Source of the DNA: JARKQH01 sp964631605
Lineage (GTDB): Bacteria > Verrucomicrobiota > Verrucomicrobiia > Limisphaerales > UBA8199
Reading direction: 5' to 3'
DNA: 19,191 nucleotides
Assembly (NCBI GenBank): GCA_964631605.1
Contig: CAZVYG010000093.1
Span: 1-19,191, forward strand
Positions 9,334-16,148 of this stretch are shown one piece after another. The notes under the pieces are model-generated. The model did not search any database and was not told where the DNA came from. It was given only the letters and a program-made list of their open reading frames with translations. A program made the position numbers and the translations under genes. Numbering within the stretch: position 1 is the stretch's first letter; every line of letters starts with the position of its first letter.

Positions 9334-11628
9334 ATGGCTGGACCGCAAAAACAGAGGCGCCCTGCTCCCGGGCGGATGAAAGGACGCCGCCTGCTGGCAG
9401 CCGCCGCGTTATTGGTGGTGGGCGGCGTGGCTTTTTTTGTCCTGAACAACGGCAGGGGGCTCCTGCGCAAGGACCCCCATGCCCTGCCCAAAGCGTCGAA
9501 GGCCGACCAGGCGCTTTTCGCCACCTACGGCGGGTCGCCCACTTGCCGGTCGTGTCACCTGGACGCCTACCGGCTCTGGGAAGGCTCGCATCACGCCATG
9601 GCCGAACGCCCCATTGCCCCGGCCATTGACTCGGTTGCGTTCCAGTCGCATTTCAGGATTCGCCATGGCTCGAACCGGGATTACGTTCAAACCCGGCGCG
9701 GCAGGTTCGAAATTGTCACCCTGGGGCCCGATGGCCGTCAAAGGGCCTATGAACCCGAGCGGGTTCTGGCCGTCAATCCATTGCGCCAGTTTCTCATCCC
9801 ATTTCCGGGCGGCCGATACCAGACCACGGAGCTGGCTTACGATCCGAACCATCCGGATTGGTTCAATGTTTATGGGGATGAAGACCGGCGTCCGGGCGAG
9901 TGGGGGCACTGGACCGGACGCGGCATGACTTGGAACGTGATGTGCGCCGGCTGCCACAACACCCGGGTGCGCAAGAACTACAACGCGGCAACCGATACCT
10001 ACCGCACCACCATGGCCGAGCGGGGGGTGGGCTGCGAGGCGTGTCACGGTCCGATGGCCGACCACAACGCCTGGCAGGCGCTGCATCCCAATCAAACCGG
10101 CGATCCCACGGTCCGAAAAATCGCCCGCGAGGAGATGTTCGACGTGTGCGGCTCCTGCCACTCCCGGCGCTCGGAGCTGACCGGCGACTTCCGTCCGGGG
10201 GAAAAATACTTTGACCATTATTCACTCAGCATTCCGGACGACACCGATCTGTTTTACCCCGATGGACAAATCCGCGACGAGGATTTCGAGCTCACGGCGT
10301 TCATGGGGAGCCGCATGCACGCCTCGAATGTCCGCTGCATTGACTGCCACGAACCGCACCTCGGCAAGGTGCGCATCGCCGGCAACAACCTGTGCATGGT
10401 CTGTCACGCGGCCCCGGCGCCGCCGGCGCCAAAGATTGATCCAGCCACTCACAGCCATCACCGGCCTGGGGAGCGCGGCGACTTTTGCACGGACTGCCAC
10501 ATGCCCCAGACGGTTTACATGCAGCGACACCCCCGGCACGACCACGGTTTTACGATTCCCGACCCGGTGCTGACGCGCGAGTTTGGCATTCCCAACGCCT
10601 GTACCCGCTGCCACGACGACCGCGATGTCGAGTGGTCCATTGAAGCGGTGGAGAAGTGGTACGGCGACCGCATGGACCGGCCCTCGCGCCACCGGGCGCG
10701 GATTCTGGCCCGCGCAAAGCAGGGCGACGACCAGGTCCTGGACGGCCTGGTCGGCCTGCTGCAAAGCGAGACCAACGCATTCTGGCGGGCGGTCGCGGCC
10801 GGCATGCTGCGCCGCTGGAGCCAGGAGCCCAGGGTGGCCGCCGCCCTGGTCTCCGCCAGCGCCGATGAACATTCGCTGGTGCGCTCGATGAGCCTCCGTT
10901 CCCTCGAGCCACTGGTCCTGATGCGTGATCCGGCCATTGAAACCGCCTTCCGCAAGCGCCTGGACGATCCCATTCGCGGCGTCCGACTCGATGCCGCCTG
11001 GGGCCTGCACCGCTGGCTGGACACCAATTCGCCCGCCGGCCGCGACCTGGCACGGTATCTCGCCCTCAACACCGACCAACCGTCCGGCGCCCTGCAGCTC
11101 GGGGTGTTCCATTTGGACCGCGGCCAGGTGGCCGAGGCCTTAAGCCACTTCCGTCGCGCCATCGCCTGGGATACCAACTCGGCTCCCCTCTACGATGCTT
11201 TGGCCATGGCCCAGAGCATGGCGGACAAACCCGGCGAGGCGGTGGAGGCTTTGCAACGAGCCTGCGCCTTGGCGCCGCAGAACGCCGAATACCGCTACAA
11301 ACTGGGACTTGCCTTGAGTGAACTCGGCCGGCTGGGAGACGCCCGCGCCGCGCTTGAACAGGCGGTTGCGCTTGAGCCCCAATTTGCCCGGGCCTGGTAC
11401 AACCTCGGGCTCGCGTACCATGCTGCCGGCCAGACTGAAAACGCCATTCAAAGTCTTTTGCGCGCCGAAGCGGCCGACCCGCGCGCGGCCCAGTTCCCCT
11501 ATGCGCGCGCCACGATTCTGGCACGGTTGGGGCGCGTGGCCGAGGCCCGGGCCGCAGCCGGCCGGGCGCTGCAATTGCAGCCCAATTATCGCGAGGCGCT
11601 CGACCTGCTCGAGGCGCTCTCGCAATAG
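9334..11628 (+). CDS. Octaheme c-type cytochrome with HEAT-like and TPR repeats
   Basis: A membrane-anchored periplasmic multiheme cytochrome, 764 residues from the ATG at 9334. A single N-terminal hydrophobic segment (about residues 19-38) should act as an uncleaved anchor. Eight CxxCH heme motifs have first cysteines at residues 71, 204, 234, 272, 335, 354, 385 and 423: CRSCH, CAGCH, CEACH, CGSCH, CIDCH, CMVCH, CTDCH and CTRCH. Motifs five and six form a doubled-CxxCH pair. The seventh is followed by MPQTVYMQRHPRHDHGF, a His-rich segment typical of the cytochrome c554/nitrite reductase/hydroxylamine oxidoreductase-like superfamily. A HEAT-like region (about 463-566) and around five TPRs (about 583-764) follow. 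The frame stays open upstream to a TTG at 9190, but that start would lie before the terminator hairpin at 9205-9235. I therefore chose 9334 (AAAGGGG three bases upstream); 9376 is also possible. It may be a redox enzyme or an electron carrier; substrate not determinable. Confidence 0.9.
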   Translation: MAGPQKQRRPAPGRMKGRRLLAAAALLVVGGVAFFVLNNGRGLLRKDPHALPKASKADQALFATYGGSPTCRSCHLDAYRLWEGSHHAMAERPIAPAIDSVAFQSHFRIRHGSNRDYVQTRRGRFEIVTLGPDGRQRAYEPERVLAVNPLRQFLIPFPGGRYQTTELAYDPNHPDWFNVYGDEDRRPGEWGHWTGRGMTWNVMCAGCHNTRVRKNYNAATDTYRTTMAERGVGCEACHGPMADHNAWQALHPNQTGDPTVRKIAREEMFDVCGSCHSRRSELTGDFRPGEKYFDHYSLSIPDDTDLFYPDGQIRDEDFELTAFMGSRMHASNVRCIDCHEPHLGKVRIAGNNLCMVCHAAPAPPAPKIDPATHSHHRPGERGDFCTDCHMPQTVYMQRHPRHDHGFTIPDPVLTREFGIPNACTRCHDDRDVEWSIEAVEKWYGDRMDRPSRHRARILARAKQGDDQVLDGLVGLLQSETNAFWRAVAAGMLRRWSQEPRVAAALVSASADEHSLVRSMSLRSLEPLVLMRDPAIETAFRKRLDDPIRGVRLDAAWGLHRWLDTNSPAGRDLARYLALNTDQPSGALQLGVFHLDRGQVAEALSHFRRAIAWDTNSAPLYDALAMAQSMADKPGEAVEALQRACALAPQNAEYRYKLGLALSELGRLGDARAALEQAVALEPQFARAWYNLGLAYHAAGQTENAIQSLLRAEAADPRAAQFPYARATILARLGRVAEARAAAGRALQLQPNYREALDLLEALSQ

Positions 11629-11660
11629 CCGCCCCGGCCCCCGCCCCATCTCTCGGAGTT

Positions 11661-11674
11661 TTGATTTGCATCAA
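11661..11674. promoter_or_regulatory. FNR/DNR-type binding site
   Basis: TTGATTTGCATCAA is an exact match to the TTGAT-N4-ATCAA palindrome bound by FNR-, NNR- and DNR-type members of the CRP/FNR family, which respond to oxygen loss or nitric oxide. It lies in the short gap between the octaheme cytochrome and the DUF2249 gene, ending 37 bases before the ATG at 11712. If it acts as a class II activator site centred at -41.5, the transcript would start near 11709, with TTAACT at 11697-11702 as a poor -10. The leader would then be almost absent. Regulation is inferred; the motif itself is directly visible. Confidence 0.8.
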
Positions 11675-11711
11675 GGCCCCTCAGGCCCGGGAGACGTTAA
11701 CTTCCCACTCA

Positions 11712-12227
11712 ATGAACAAGCGTGTGGTCAAGCTCGATGTCCGCGAAGATATTCGCGCCGGGCGGGAGCCCTTTTCGCGGATTATGGCAGCGGTCGCCGC
11801 GCTGAAGGCCGATCAGGATTTGCTGCTGATTGCGCCTTTCGAGCCCGCGCCGTTGTATGCCGTACTGCGACGGCAGGGATTCGTTGCCCAGCCAAAACCA
11901 ACGGCCGACGGGGATTGGGAGGTCCGCTTCACGCGCTCCAGTGCGAGCGTGGTTGAACCGGTCACCCGCGCCTCGGACAGCCCCGCCGGCGGCCGGGCCT
12001 GCGCCGGAACTCCCGTGGTCGAGGTGGATGCGCGGGGTCTGGAACCGCCGCAGCCGCTGATCACCATCCTGGAGGCGCTGGCTTCCCTGCCCGAAGGCGC
12101 CGTCCTCAGGGCTCGCACCGACCGCCGCCCCATGCACCTGTACCCCGAGCTCGAATCCCGCGGGTTTCGCGGCGAAAGCGAAGAACAACCCGACGGGAGC
12201 TTCGTCACTTATGTCCGCCGCCCTTGA
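11712..12227 (+). CDS. Tandem DUF2249 domain protein
   Basis: A soluble 171-residue protein made of two DUF2249 domains. The first (about residues 5-74) begins VVKLDVREDI and includes APFEPAPLYAVLRRQGF. The second (about 101-171) begins VVEVDARGLEPPQP and has the highly typical LRARTDRRPMHLYPELESRG. DUF2249 domains are commonly found beside or fused to hemerythrin-like, NnrS and denitrification genes and are thought to serve redox or metal-related roles there; no reaction is established. I chose the ATG at 11712 because the longer open frame begins with a TTG that is itself the first half of the FNR-type box at 11661. The stop overlaps the start of the next gene by 17 bases, which indicates tight cotranscription and probably translational coupling. 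Confidence 0.85.
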   Translation: MNKRVVKLDVREDIRAGREPFSRIMAAVAALKADQDLLLIAPFEPAPLYAVLRRQGFVAQPKPTADGDWEVRFTRSSASVVEPVTRASDSPAGGRACAGTPVVEVDARGLEPPQPLITILEALASLPEGAVLRARTDRRPMHLYPELESRGFRGESEEQPDGSFVTYVRRP

Positions 12228-13692
12228 TTCCCCAAATCCGGCTTCGACCACCCCCGGCGGGCCGGGCCCGCAGGTGCCTTCGGTCCGTGTCCCGTTGCAG
12301 TTTGTGCTGACGGGTGTGGTGGCGCTGGTGGCGGGCATGGTGATTCTGGTCCGGCGGCCGGACCTGCTGGCGACCTACCATTACAACCAATACATCATCG
12401 CCACGACTCATCTGTTGGTGCTGGGCTGGATTACCAGCATCGTCATGGGCGCCATGTATCAACTCGTCCCGGTGGCGCTCGAGACCCGGCTGCACAGCGA
12501 ACGGCTGGCGCGGTGGCACTTTCCCCTCCACCTCATCGCTGTCGCCGGGATGGTGTGGATGTTCTGGAAATGGGACATGAAACAGGTGGCGCATTTCGGT
12601 TCGGCTTATGCCGCCGGGGTGGGGCTGTTTGTCTATAACATCGGGCGCACCCTGTGGCGGGTGCCGCGCTGGAACGTGGTCGCCACCGCGGTGCTGTCCG
12701 CGCTGGTGTGGTTCTGCCTCACCCTCTGCGCGGGGCTGGCGATTGCGGCGGGCAAATGCACTTACGAATCCGCCGCCTCCCTGGCCCCCACCAGTTTCTG
12801 GGGGGCCGTGATTCATTCGCTGCAGGCGGTCGGGCGGTTTGCGACGCGCTTTGACCAGATCGCCGCGATGCACGCGCATGCCCACCTCGGCGTTGTCGGC
12901 ATCTTTGTCATGCTCATCGTGGGGGTGTCCTACAAGCTGCTGCCCATGTTCATGCTCAGCGACGTGCAGCAGGCCTGGCGGGCTCGCGCCTCGGTGGCCC
13001 TGCTCAACCTCGGCCTGGCGGGCGGGTTTTTCGCCATCGCCCTCCGGAGCCCGTTAAAGCAGGTCTTCACGGCGGTGATTGTGCTCGCGCTGGTCCTGTA
13101 CGGGTTCGAGGTGGCCGCCATCGTCCAGGCGCGCAAACGCCGCACGCTGGATTGGGGCTTGAAATACTTTCTCACCGCCGTCGGCCTGCTGGCGCCGGTG
13201 TCCCTGCTTGCCATGGTTCTGAGCCTGCCCGGTCTGCCGTTCAACACCCTCACCGGCCAGCTCGAAAACCTTTACGGCGTGCTGGGCATTCTGGGCGTGG
13301 TTTCCTTCGCCATCATCGGGATGCTCTACAAAATCACCCCCTTTCTCGTTTGGTATGCCCGTTACAGCAGGCACATCGGCAAGGCCAGGGTCCCGTCGCT
13401 GGCCGACCTTTACTCGCCCGGCCTGCAGGTGGCGGGTTATTGGACCTACCTGGGCGGCTTGCTCGGCGCTGGAACCGGCATTGTGCTGAGCTATCCCCTG
13501 CTCTGCCGCGCCGGGGCGATGCTGCTTTTGACCAGCCTGGGCATTCTGGTCGTGAACCTGGGCCTAATCCTGCGGCATCTGGTCAAACCCCGCATCGAAC
13601 CGTTGCGCGCCGCGCCGGCCAGGCCTCCCGCCCCCCGCCCCTCAACCTCAAACCCCGGCGGCCATCTGCCGCTATTGGCCCGGAATCCATGA
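12211..13692 (+). CDS. Polytopic membrane protein, NnrS / heme-copper oxidase subunit I-like
   Basis: A 493-residue integral inner-membrane protein with about 12 hydrophobic segments spread over the whole length (first about residues 31-48, last about 435-458). Histidines lie in or next to helices: His67 in ATTHLLVLGW, and a striking His221-Ala-His223-Ala-His225 (AMHAHAHLGVVG) that opens a helix ending in YKLLPMF. These features recall NnrS and the COX1/NorB-like superfamily, where helix histidines bind heme. I do not see the adjacent HH pair and full copper-B ligand set of a true terminal oxidase or NO reductase, so a catalytic heme-copper oxidase is unlikely. Overlaps with both neighbours (17 bases upstream, ATGA four bases downstream) place it in the FNR-box operon. 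Likely a heme-containing membrane protein in nitrogen-oxide or anaerobic metabolism; it could also be a family with no assigned function. Confidence 0.7.
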   Translation: MSAALDSPNPASTTPGGPGPQVPSVRVPLQFVLTGVVALVAGMVILVRRPDLLATYHYNQYIIATTHLLVLGWITSIVMGAMYQLVPVALETRLHSERLARWHFPLHLIAVAGMVWMFWKWDMKQVAHFGSAYAAGVGLFVYNIGRTLWRVPRWNVVATAVLSALVWFCLTLCAGLAIAAGKCTYESAASLAPTSFWGAVIHSLQAVGRFATRFDQIAAMHAHAHLGVVGIFVMLIVGVSYKLLPMFMLSDVQQAWRARASVALLNLGLAGGFFAIALRSPLKQVFTAVIVLALVLYGFEVAAIVQARKRRTLDWGLKYFLTAVGLLAPVSLLAMVLSLPGLPFNTLTGQLENLYGVLGILGVVSFAIIGMLYKITPFLVWYARYSRHIGKARVPSLADLYSPGLQVAGYWTYLGGLLGAGTGIVLSYPLLCRAGAMLLLTSLGILVVNLGLILRHLVKPRIEPLRAAPARPPAPRPSTSNPGGHLPLLARNP

Positions 13693-14003
13693 GCACACCG
13701 CCGTTGACAGAAACGCTGATCCTCGAAACATTGCGCCAGGTCCAGGACCCCGAGATTGACTGCAACATCGTTGATCTGGGCCTCATCTACGGCGTCACCA
13801 TCGCCGGGTCCAAAGTCACCGTCCAAATGACACTGACCACCCAGGGCTGCCCCATGCACGAAAGCATCGCTTGGGGCGTGAAAATGGCCCTGCTCAACCT
13901 CGAAGGCGTCGAAGAAGCCGAGGTCGAAATCGTCTGGGACCCGCCGTGGCACCCTTCGATGATGACCGAGCAAGGCCGCGCCCGCGTGGGGTATCGGGGA
14001 TAG
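13689..14003 (+). CDS. MIP18/DUF59 family metal-sulfur cluster assembly protein
   Basis: A 104-residue single-domain protein of the MIP18 (DUF59, SufT/PaaD-like) family, which helps assemble or deliver iron-sulfur clusters. The family signature is complete: QDPEIDCNIVDLGLIYGV at about residues 19-36, then a beta segment and MTLTTQGCPMHESI with the conserved Cys54. The end, WDPPWHPSMMTEQGRARVGY, is also typical. The ATG at 13689 overlaps the preceding stop as ATGA, showing translational coupling with the membrane protein gene; the open frame extends upstream to 13152 only because it shadows that gene. Placement with DUF2249 and an NnrS-like protein matches clusters where a cluster-assembly factor supports metalloproteins used under low oxygen. 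An extra Cys25 beside the DPE motif may or may not matter. Confidence 0.9.
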   Translation: MSTPPLTETLILETLRQVQDPEIDCNIVDLGLIYGVTIAGSKVTVQMTLTTQGCPMHESIAWGVKMALLNLEGVEEAEVEIVWDPPWHPSMMTEQGRARVGYRG

Positions 14004-14117
14004 GCTCGGGAGCCGCTCGAGGACGCTGAAAACTTCGCTTGGCTCAAGCGGGCTCACAGGAAGCCGCTGCGTTATCGTCCGCTGAAGGATTACCTCGCCG
14101 AGCACAAGGGCAGGTGA
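14004..14117 (+). pseudogene. C-terminal remnant of a probable antitoxin
   Basis: Directly after the TAG of the DUF59 gene, and in the same frame, 37 codons read as protein-like sequence before a TGA at 14115-14117: EDAENFAWLKRAH, then KPLRYRPLKDYLAEHKGR. No start codon or N-terminal domain is present. The charged helical composition and the GTGA overlap with the following toxin-like frame suggest the tail of a type II antitoxin whose 5' part was deleted. The family call is inference from context and appearance; only the open frame and the overlap are directly seen. Confidence 0.45.
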
Positions 14118-14377
14118 CCCTGTATCGCGTCCTGCTTGAACGCGCCGCCGAGAAAGACCGCTTGCGTCTTTCGTCCCGGATTCGCGACCGGGCCATTGCG
14201 GTCATTCAAGACCTCGAGGCGGTCAACAACCCGGATTGGGGTACCGAGTTAGGCGGCCGTACCATCCACGATTTCTCGAACTGGCGGGACGACGCAGCGT
14301 TCGAGGCGGCGTTCCAGCGACTGCTCCAAGATTTGGGCGTTGGAACCGCTCAACGCCCGGCGGCGCCTGCCACATAG
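14114..14377 (+). pseudogene. Chimeric remnant: RelE/ParE-type toxin N-terminus joined to another C-terminus
   Basis: A GTG at 14114 overlaps the upstream TGA as GTGA, and AGGGCAG lies immediately before it. The first 33 or so residues (TLYRVLLERAAEKD, then RLSSRIRDRAIAVIQDL) look like the strand and two helices that open RelE/ParE-family toxins. Where such toxins continue to the catalytic strands (typically WRxRxGDYR), this frame instead runs into GGRTIHDFSNWRDDAAFEAA and FQRLLQDLG, which resembles the last strand and helix of a TIR/SEFIR-type domain. The 87-residue product lacks the toxin active site. It most likely reflects a deletion that joined two accessory genes. The stop at 14375-14377 overlaps the end of the convergent DUF6807 gene by 28 bases. 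The toxin part is moderately supported, the TIR part weakly. Confidence 0.45.
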
Positions 14378-15318
14378 CGCTGGTAGTGTTCAGCGACCCT
14401 GCCCTGGCGTTCGTCGCCCTCGTGGAGGAGAATGCGGTAGCGGAAGGTGACGCTTTGGCCGGCGGGGACCACGAGGTCGCCCGCGGTTTTGTCGCTGAGC
14501 TTTTCAAAATCGTGTTTTCCGAACGGATTGGCCGCAAACAGGCCGTAGTCCCGCACGTGCCACCACGTGGGATGACGCGGATTGGAAGGATGGTCAAACA
14601 TGGCGATGCCCACAATGTCACCCTCGACCGGCCCATAATAATCGCACCACCTGGCCCGCTTGCCCCAGGTCTTGTCGTCGCGCACGCCCTCGCTGTTGAC
14701 AATCCGGCCTTTGCCCAGATTGCCTTTCAACCGCATCGTCTCGGCAATGCGGACGGCCATGCTGCCTTCCTTGGTGTCGCCGAAAGTCAGCGGCCCGTGG
14801 GAGGCGTAAACGGTCACCTCAAAATCAATGAGCCGCTCGCCGGGATGCGCCGGTTTGTAAAACCGCAGCGTCCGCTCATCCGTGCAAATGGTTTGTCCCT
14901 CGGCGCTGACCCAGCAATTGCTGGATTTGAGCGTGCCGACCTCGTCGCCGGAAGCGAGGGTTTCAAACCGTTGATGCACGATTTTGCCGAAATCGCGCTG
15001 CTCGGACCAGAAATCGTGGCCGTTCACCGCGCCGTGCGTGAACCACAGGGAACGGTGGTGCGGATGGTCGCGCTCCTCGCCCTCCACGGTCCGCATCGGG
15101 AAGTTGCGGGTCATGGGCCGCTGCTTCGGCCCCAGCAGGGGATAACAATAGGGCCGGGGCACGTTGGTGAAATAATACTCGGTCAGGAGCTGACCATTGA
15201 TCTCGACCCGCACCCGGTCTTCCAGCGGCGTCAGGACGACCGCCGGGCGTTCCGCGGCGAAACCTGAAAGGGTTGGGAGGGTTGAAATGACGATTGACGC
15301 AAAAATTGCACGCAACAT
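14350..15318 (-). CDS. Secreted DUF6807 (PmoA-type) family protein
   Basis: A 322-residue exported protein. The first 21 or so residues (MLRAIFASIVISTLPTLSGF) form a signal peptide, cut near FAA. The DUF6807 hallmark DHPHHRSLWFTHGAVNGHDF is near residue 85. Later come GPVEGDIVGIAMFDHPSNPR and HVRDYGLFAANPFG, also typical. The family is sometimes named 'methane oxygenase PmoA' in databases, but it is unrelated to the membrane subunit of particulate methane monooxygenase. It is abundant in Planctomycetes and Verrucomicrobia and probably acts on carbohydrates or related compounds in the periplasm; its function is not established here. The frame stays open to 15453, but the ATG at 15318 directly precedes the signal peptide, so I chose it. 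It lies 65 bases downstream of the batE-like gene on the same strand and may be cotranscribed. Confidence 0.88.
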   Translation of the reverse strand: MLRAIFASIVISTLPTLSGFAAERPAVVLTPLEDRVRVEINGQLLTEYYFTNVPRPYCYPLLGPKQRPMTRNFPMRTVEGEERDHPHHRSLWFTHGAVNGHDFWSEQRDFGKIVHQRFETLASGDEVGTLKSSNCWVSAEGQTICTDERTLRFYKPAHPGERLIDFEVTVYASHGPLTFGDTKEGSMAVRIAETMRLKGNLGKGRIVNSEGVRDDKTWGKRARWCDYYGPVEGDIVGIAMFDHPSNPRHPTWWHVRDYGLFAANPFGKHDFEKLSDKTAGDLVVPAGQSVTFRYRILLHEGDERQGRVAEHYQRYVAGAAGR

Positions 15319-15383
15319 GGTGATGGCATCATAACGCGCAGGCCCATGACGTCGAATCCTAAATTTCACGACCGCGCAAATCC

Positions 15384-16148
15384 TTAAAGTAAAGCCACCT
15401 GAGACTTTTGAACCCACCCGATGCGGCGCGGGCCGGCGCTCACCTGCACCCACTCGCCCTTTTGATCGGTCATCCGCAATTCGGCGCCGTCATGCGCCGT
15501 GAAGGCAATCGGCGATTCGGGCAGCGGTCCGTGCCGGACCACCACTTCGGGCTCGACAATCACCGCCAGGCGCGTGGCCCGCGCGTCCGCAAACGCCGCC
15601 GCGAAGCCGCCCAACGCCAGGACCGCGAAGGCCGTCGCTGCCATCACGCCGGGCCGGGCGGAGCGCTTCCAAGCGGGACGCAATTGGAGCGCCGTCTGCA
15701 AAAGGAACCAGCCCCAAACCGAAAGGCTCGCCAGCCAACTCCACTCGTTGAGGCTGAGTTTCCCGAGCCAGCGTTGCCAAACCGAGGGCTGGATTCGCGG
15801 TCCCTGGACCTGGTTTCGGGCGAACTGCAGGTTGGCGGCCAGGTCGGGGTCGCGCGGGGAGAGGGCGGCGGCCTGGCGATAAGCGACGACCGCCCGTCCG
15901 ATTTTTCCGGATTTGAACCAGGCGTTGCCGAGGTTGAAGAGGACCGCGGCGGAAACCTGTCCGGCGTCAACGAGTCTCTGGTAGCTGGCGGCGGCTTCAG
16001 TGAATTTGCCTTGTTCGTACAGCCGGTTGGCCGCCTCGAAATCCGCGTTTTGGGCCTGGACCGCCAACGCCGCGAGCAGCAAGCCCATCCAAGGAGCGAA
16101 GAAAGCCATTCTGCGCCGGCGGGAATTGTGGGCTGAGACGCGGCTCAT
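15384..16148 (-). CDS. BatE-like TPR and SH3-type domain protein
   Basis: A 254-residue exported or membrane protein. It has a basic N-terminus and a hydrophobic stretch ending AVQA-QN (possible signal peptide cut after residue 32), then two to three TPR units (about residues 35-105: FEAANRLYEQGKFTEAAASY and AVLFNLGNAWFKSGKIGRAV). Two hydrophobic segments follow (about 133-152 and 166-187). The last 60 residues (LAVIVEPEVVVRHGP to GWVQKSQVALL) look like a bacterial SH3 domain. This matches BatE-type partners of BatD, thought to work in the periplasm in envelope stress or protein maturation. The ATG at 16148 overlaps the batD stop as ATGA, with GAGGA in the end of batD as ribosome binding site. 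This overlap decides the start over the longer open frame reaching 16250. Confidence 0.88.
   Translation of the reverse strand: MSRVSAHNSRRRRMAFFAPWMGLLLAALAVQAQNADFEAANRLYEQGKFTEAAASYQRLVDAGQVSAAVLFNLGNAWFKSGKIGRAVVAYRQAAALSPRDPDLAANLQFARNQVQGPRIQPSVWQRWLGKLSLNEWSWLASLSVWGWFLLQTALQLRPAWKRSARPGVMAATAFAVLALGGFAAAFADARATRLAVIVEPEVVVRHGPLPESPIAFTAHDGAELRMTDQKGEWVQVSAGPRRIGWVQKSQVALL

Noticed and set aside
11661..11711. N-terminal extension of the DUF2249 protein from a TTG
   Set aside because: The TTG is part of the FNR-type box, the preceding GGAG is too close, and the DUF2249 domain begins just after the ATG at 11712.
12211..13692. True nitric oxide reductase (NorB) or cytochrome oxidase catalytic subunit
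   Set aside because: It has 12 membrane segments and helix histidines, but I could not find the adjacent histidine pair and remaining copper/iron ligands expected of a catalytic heme-copper centre.
14236..15267. A 343-residue plus-strand open frame
   Set aside because: It is the antisense shadow of the DUF6807 gene, which has a signal peptide and clear family motifs on the minus strand.
14350..15318. Reading the 'PmoA' family name as evidence for methane oxidation
   Set aside because: The protein is a soluble secreted DUF6807 member with no similarity to the membrane-bound methane monooxygenase subunit, and no pmoB/pmoC genes are near.
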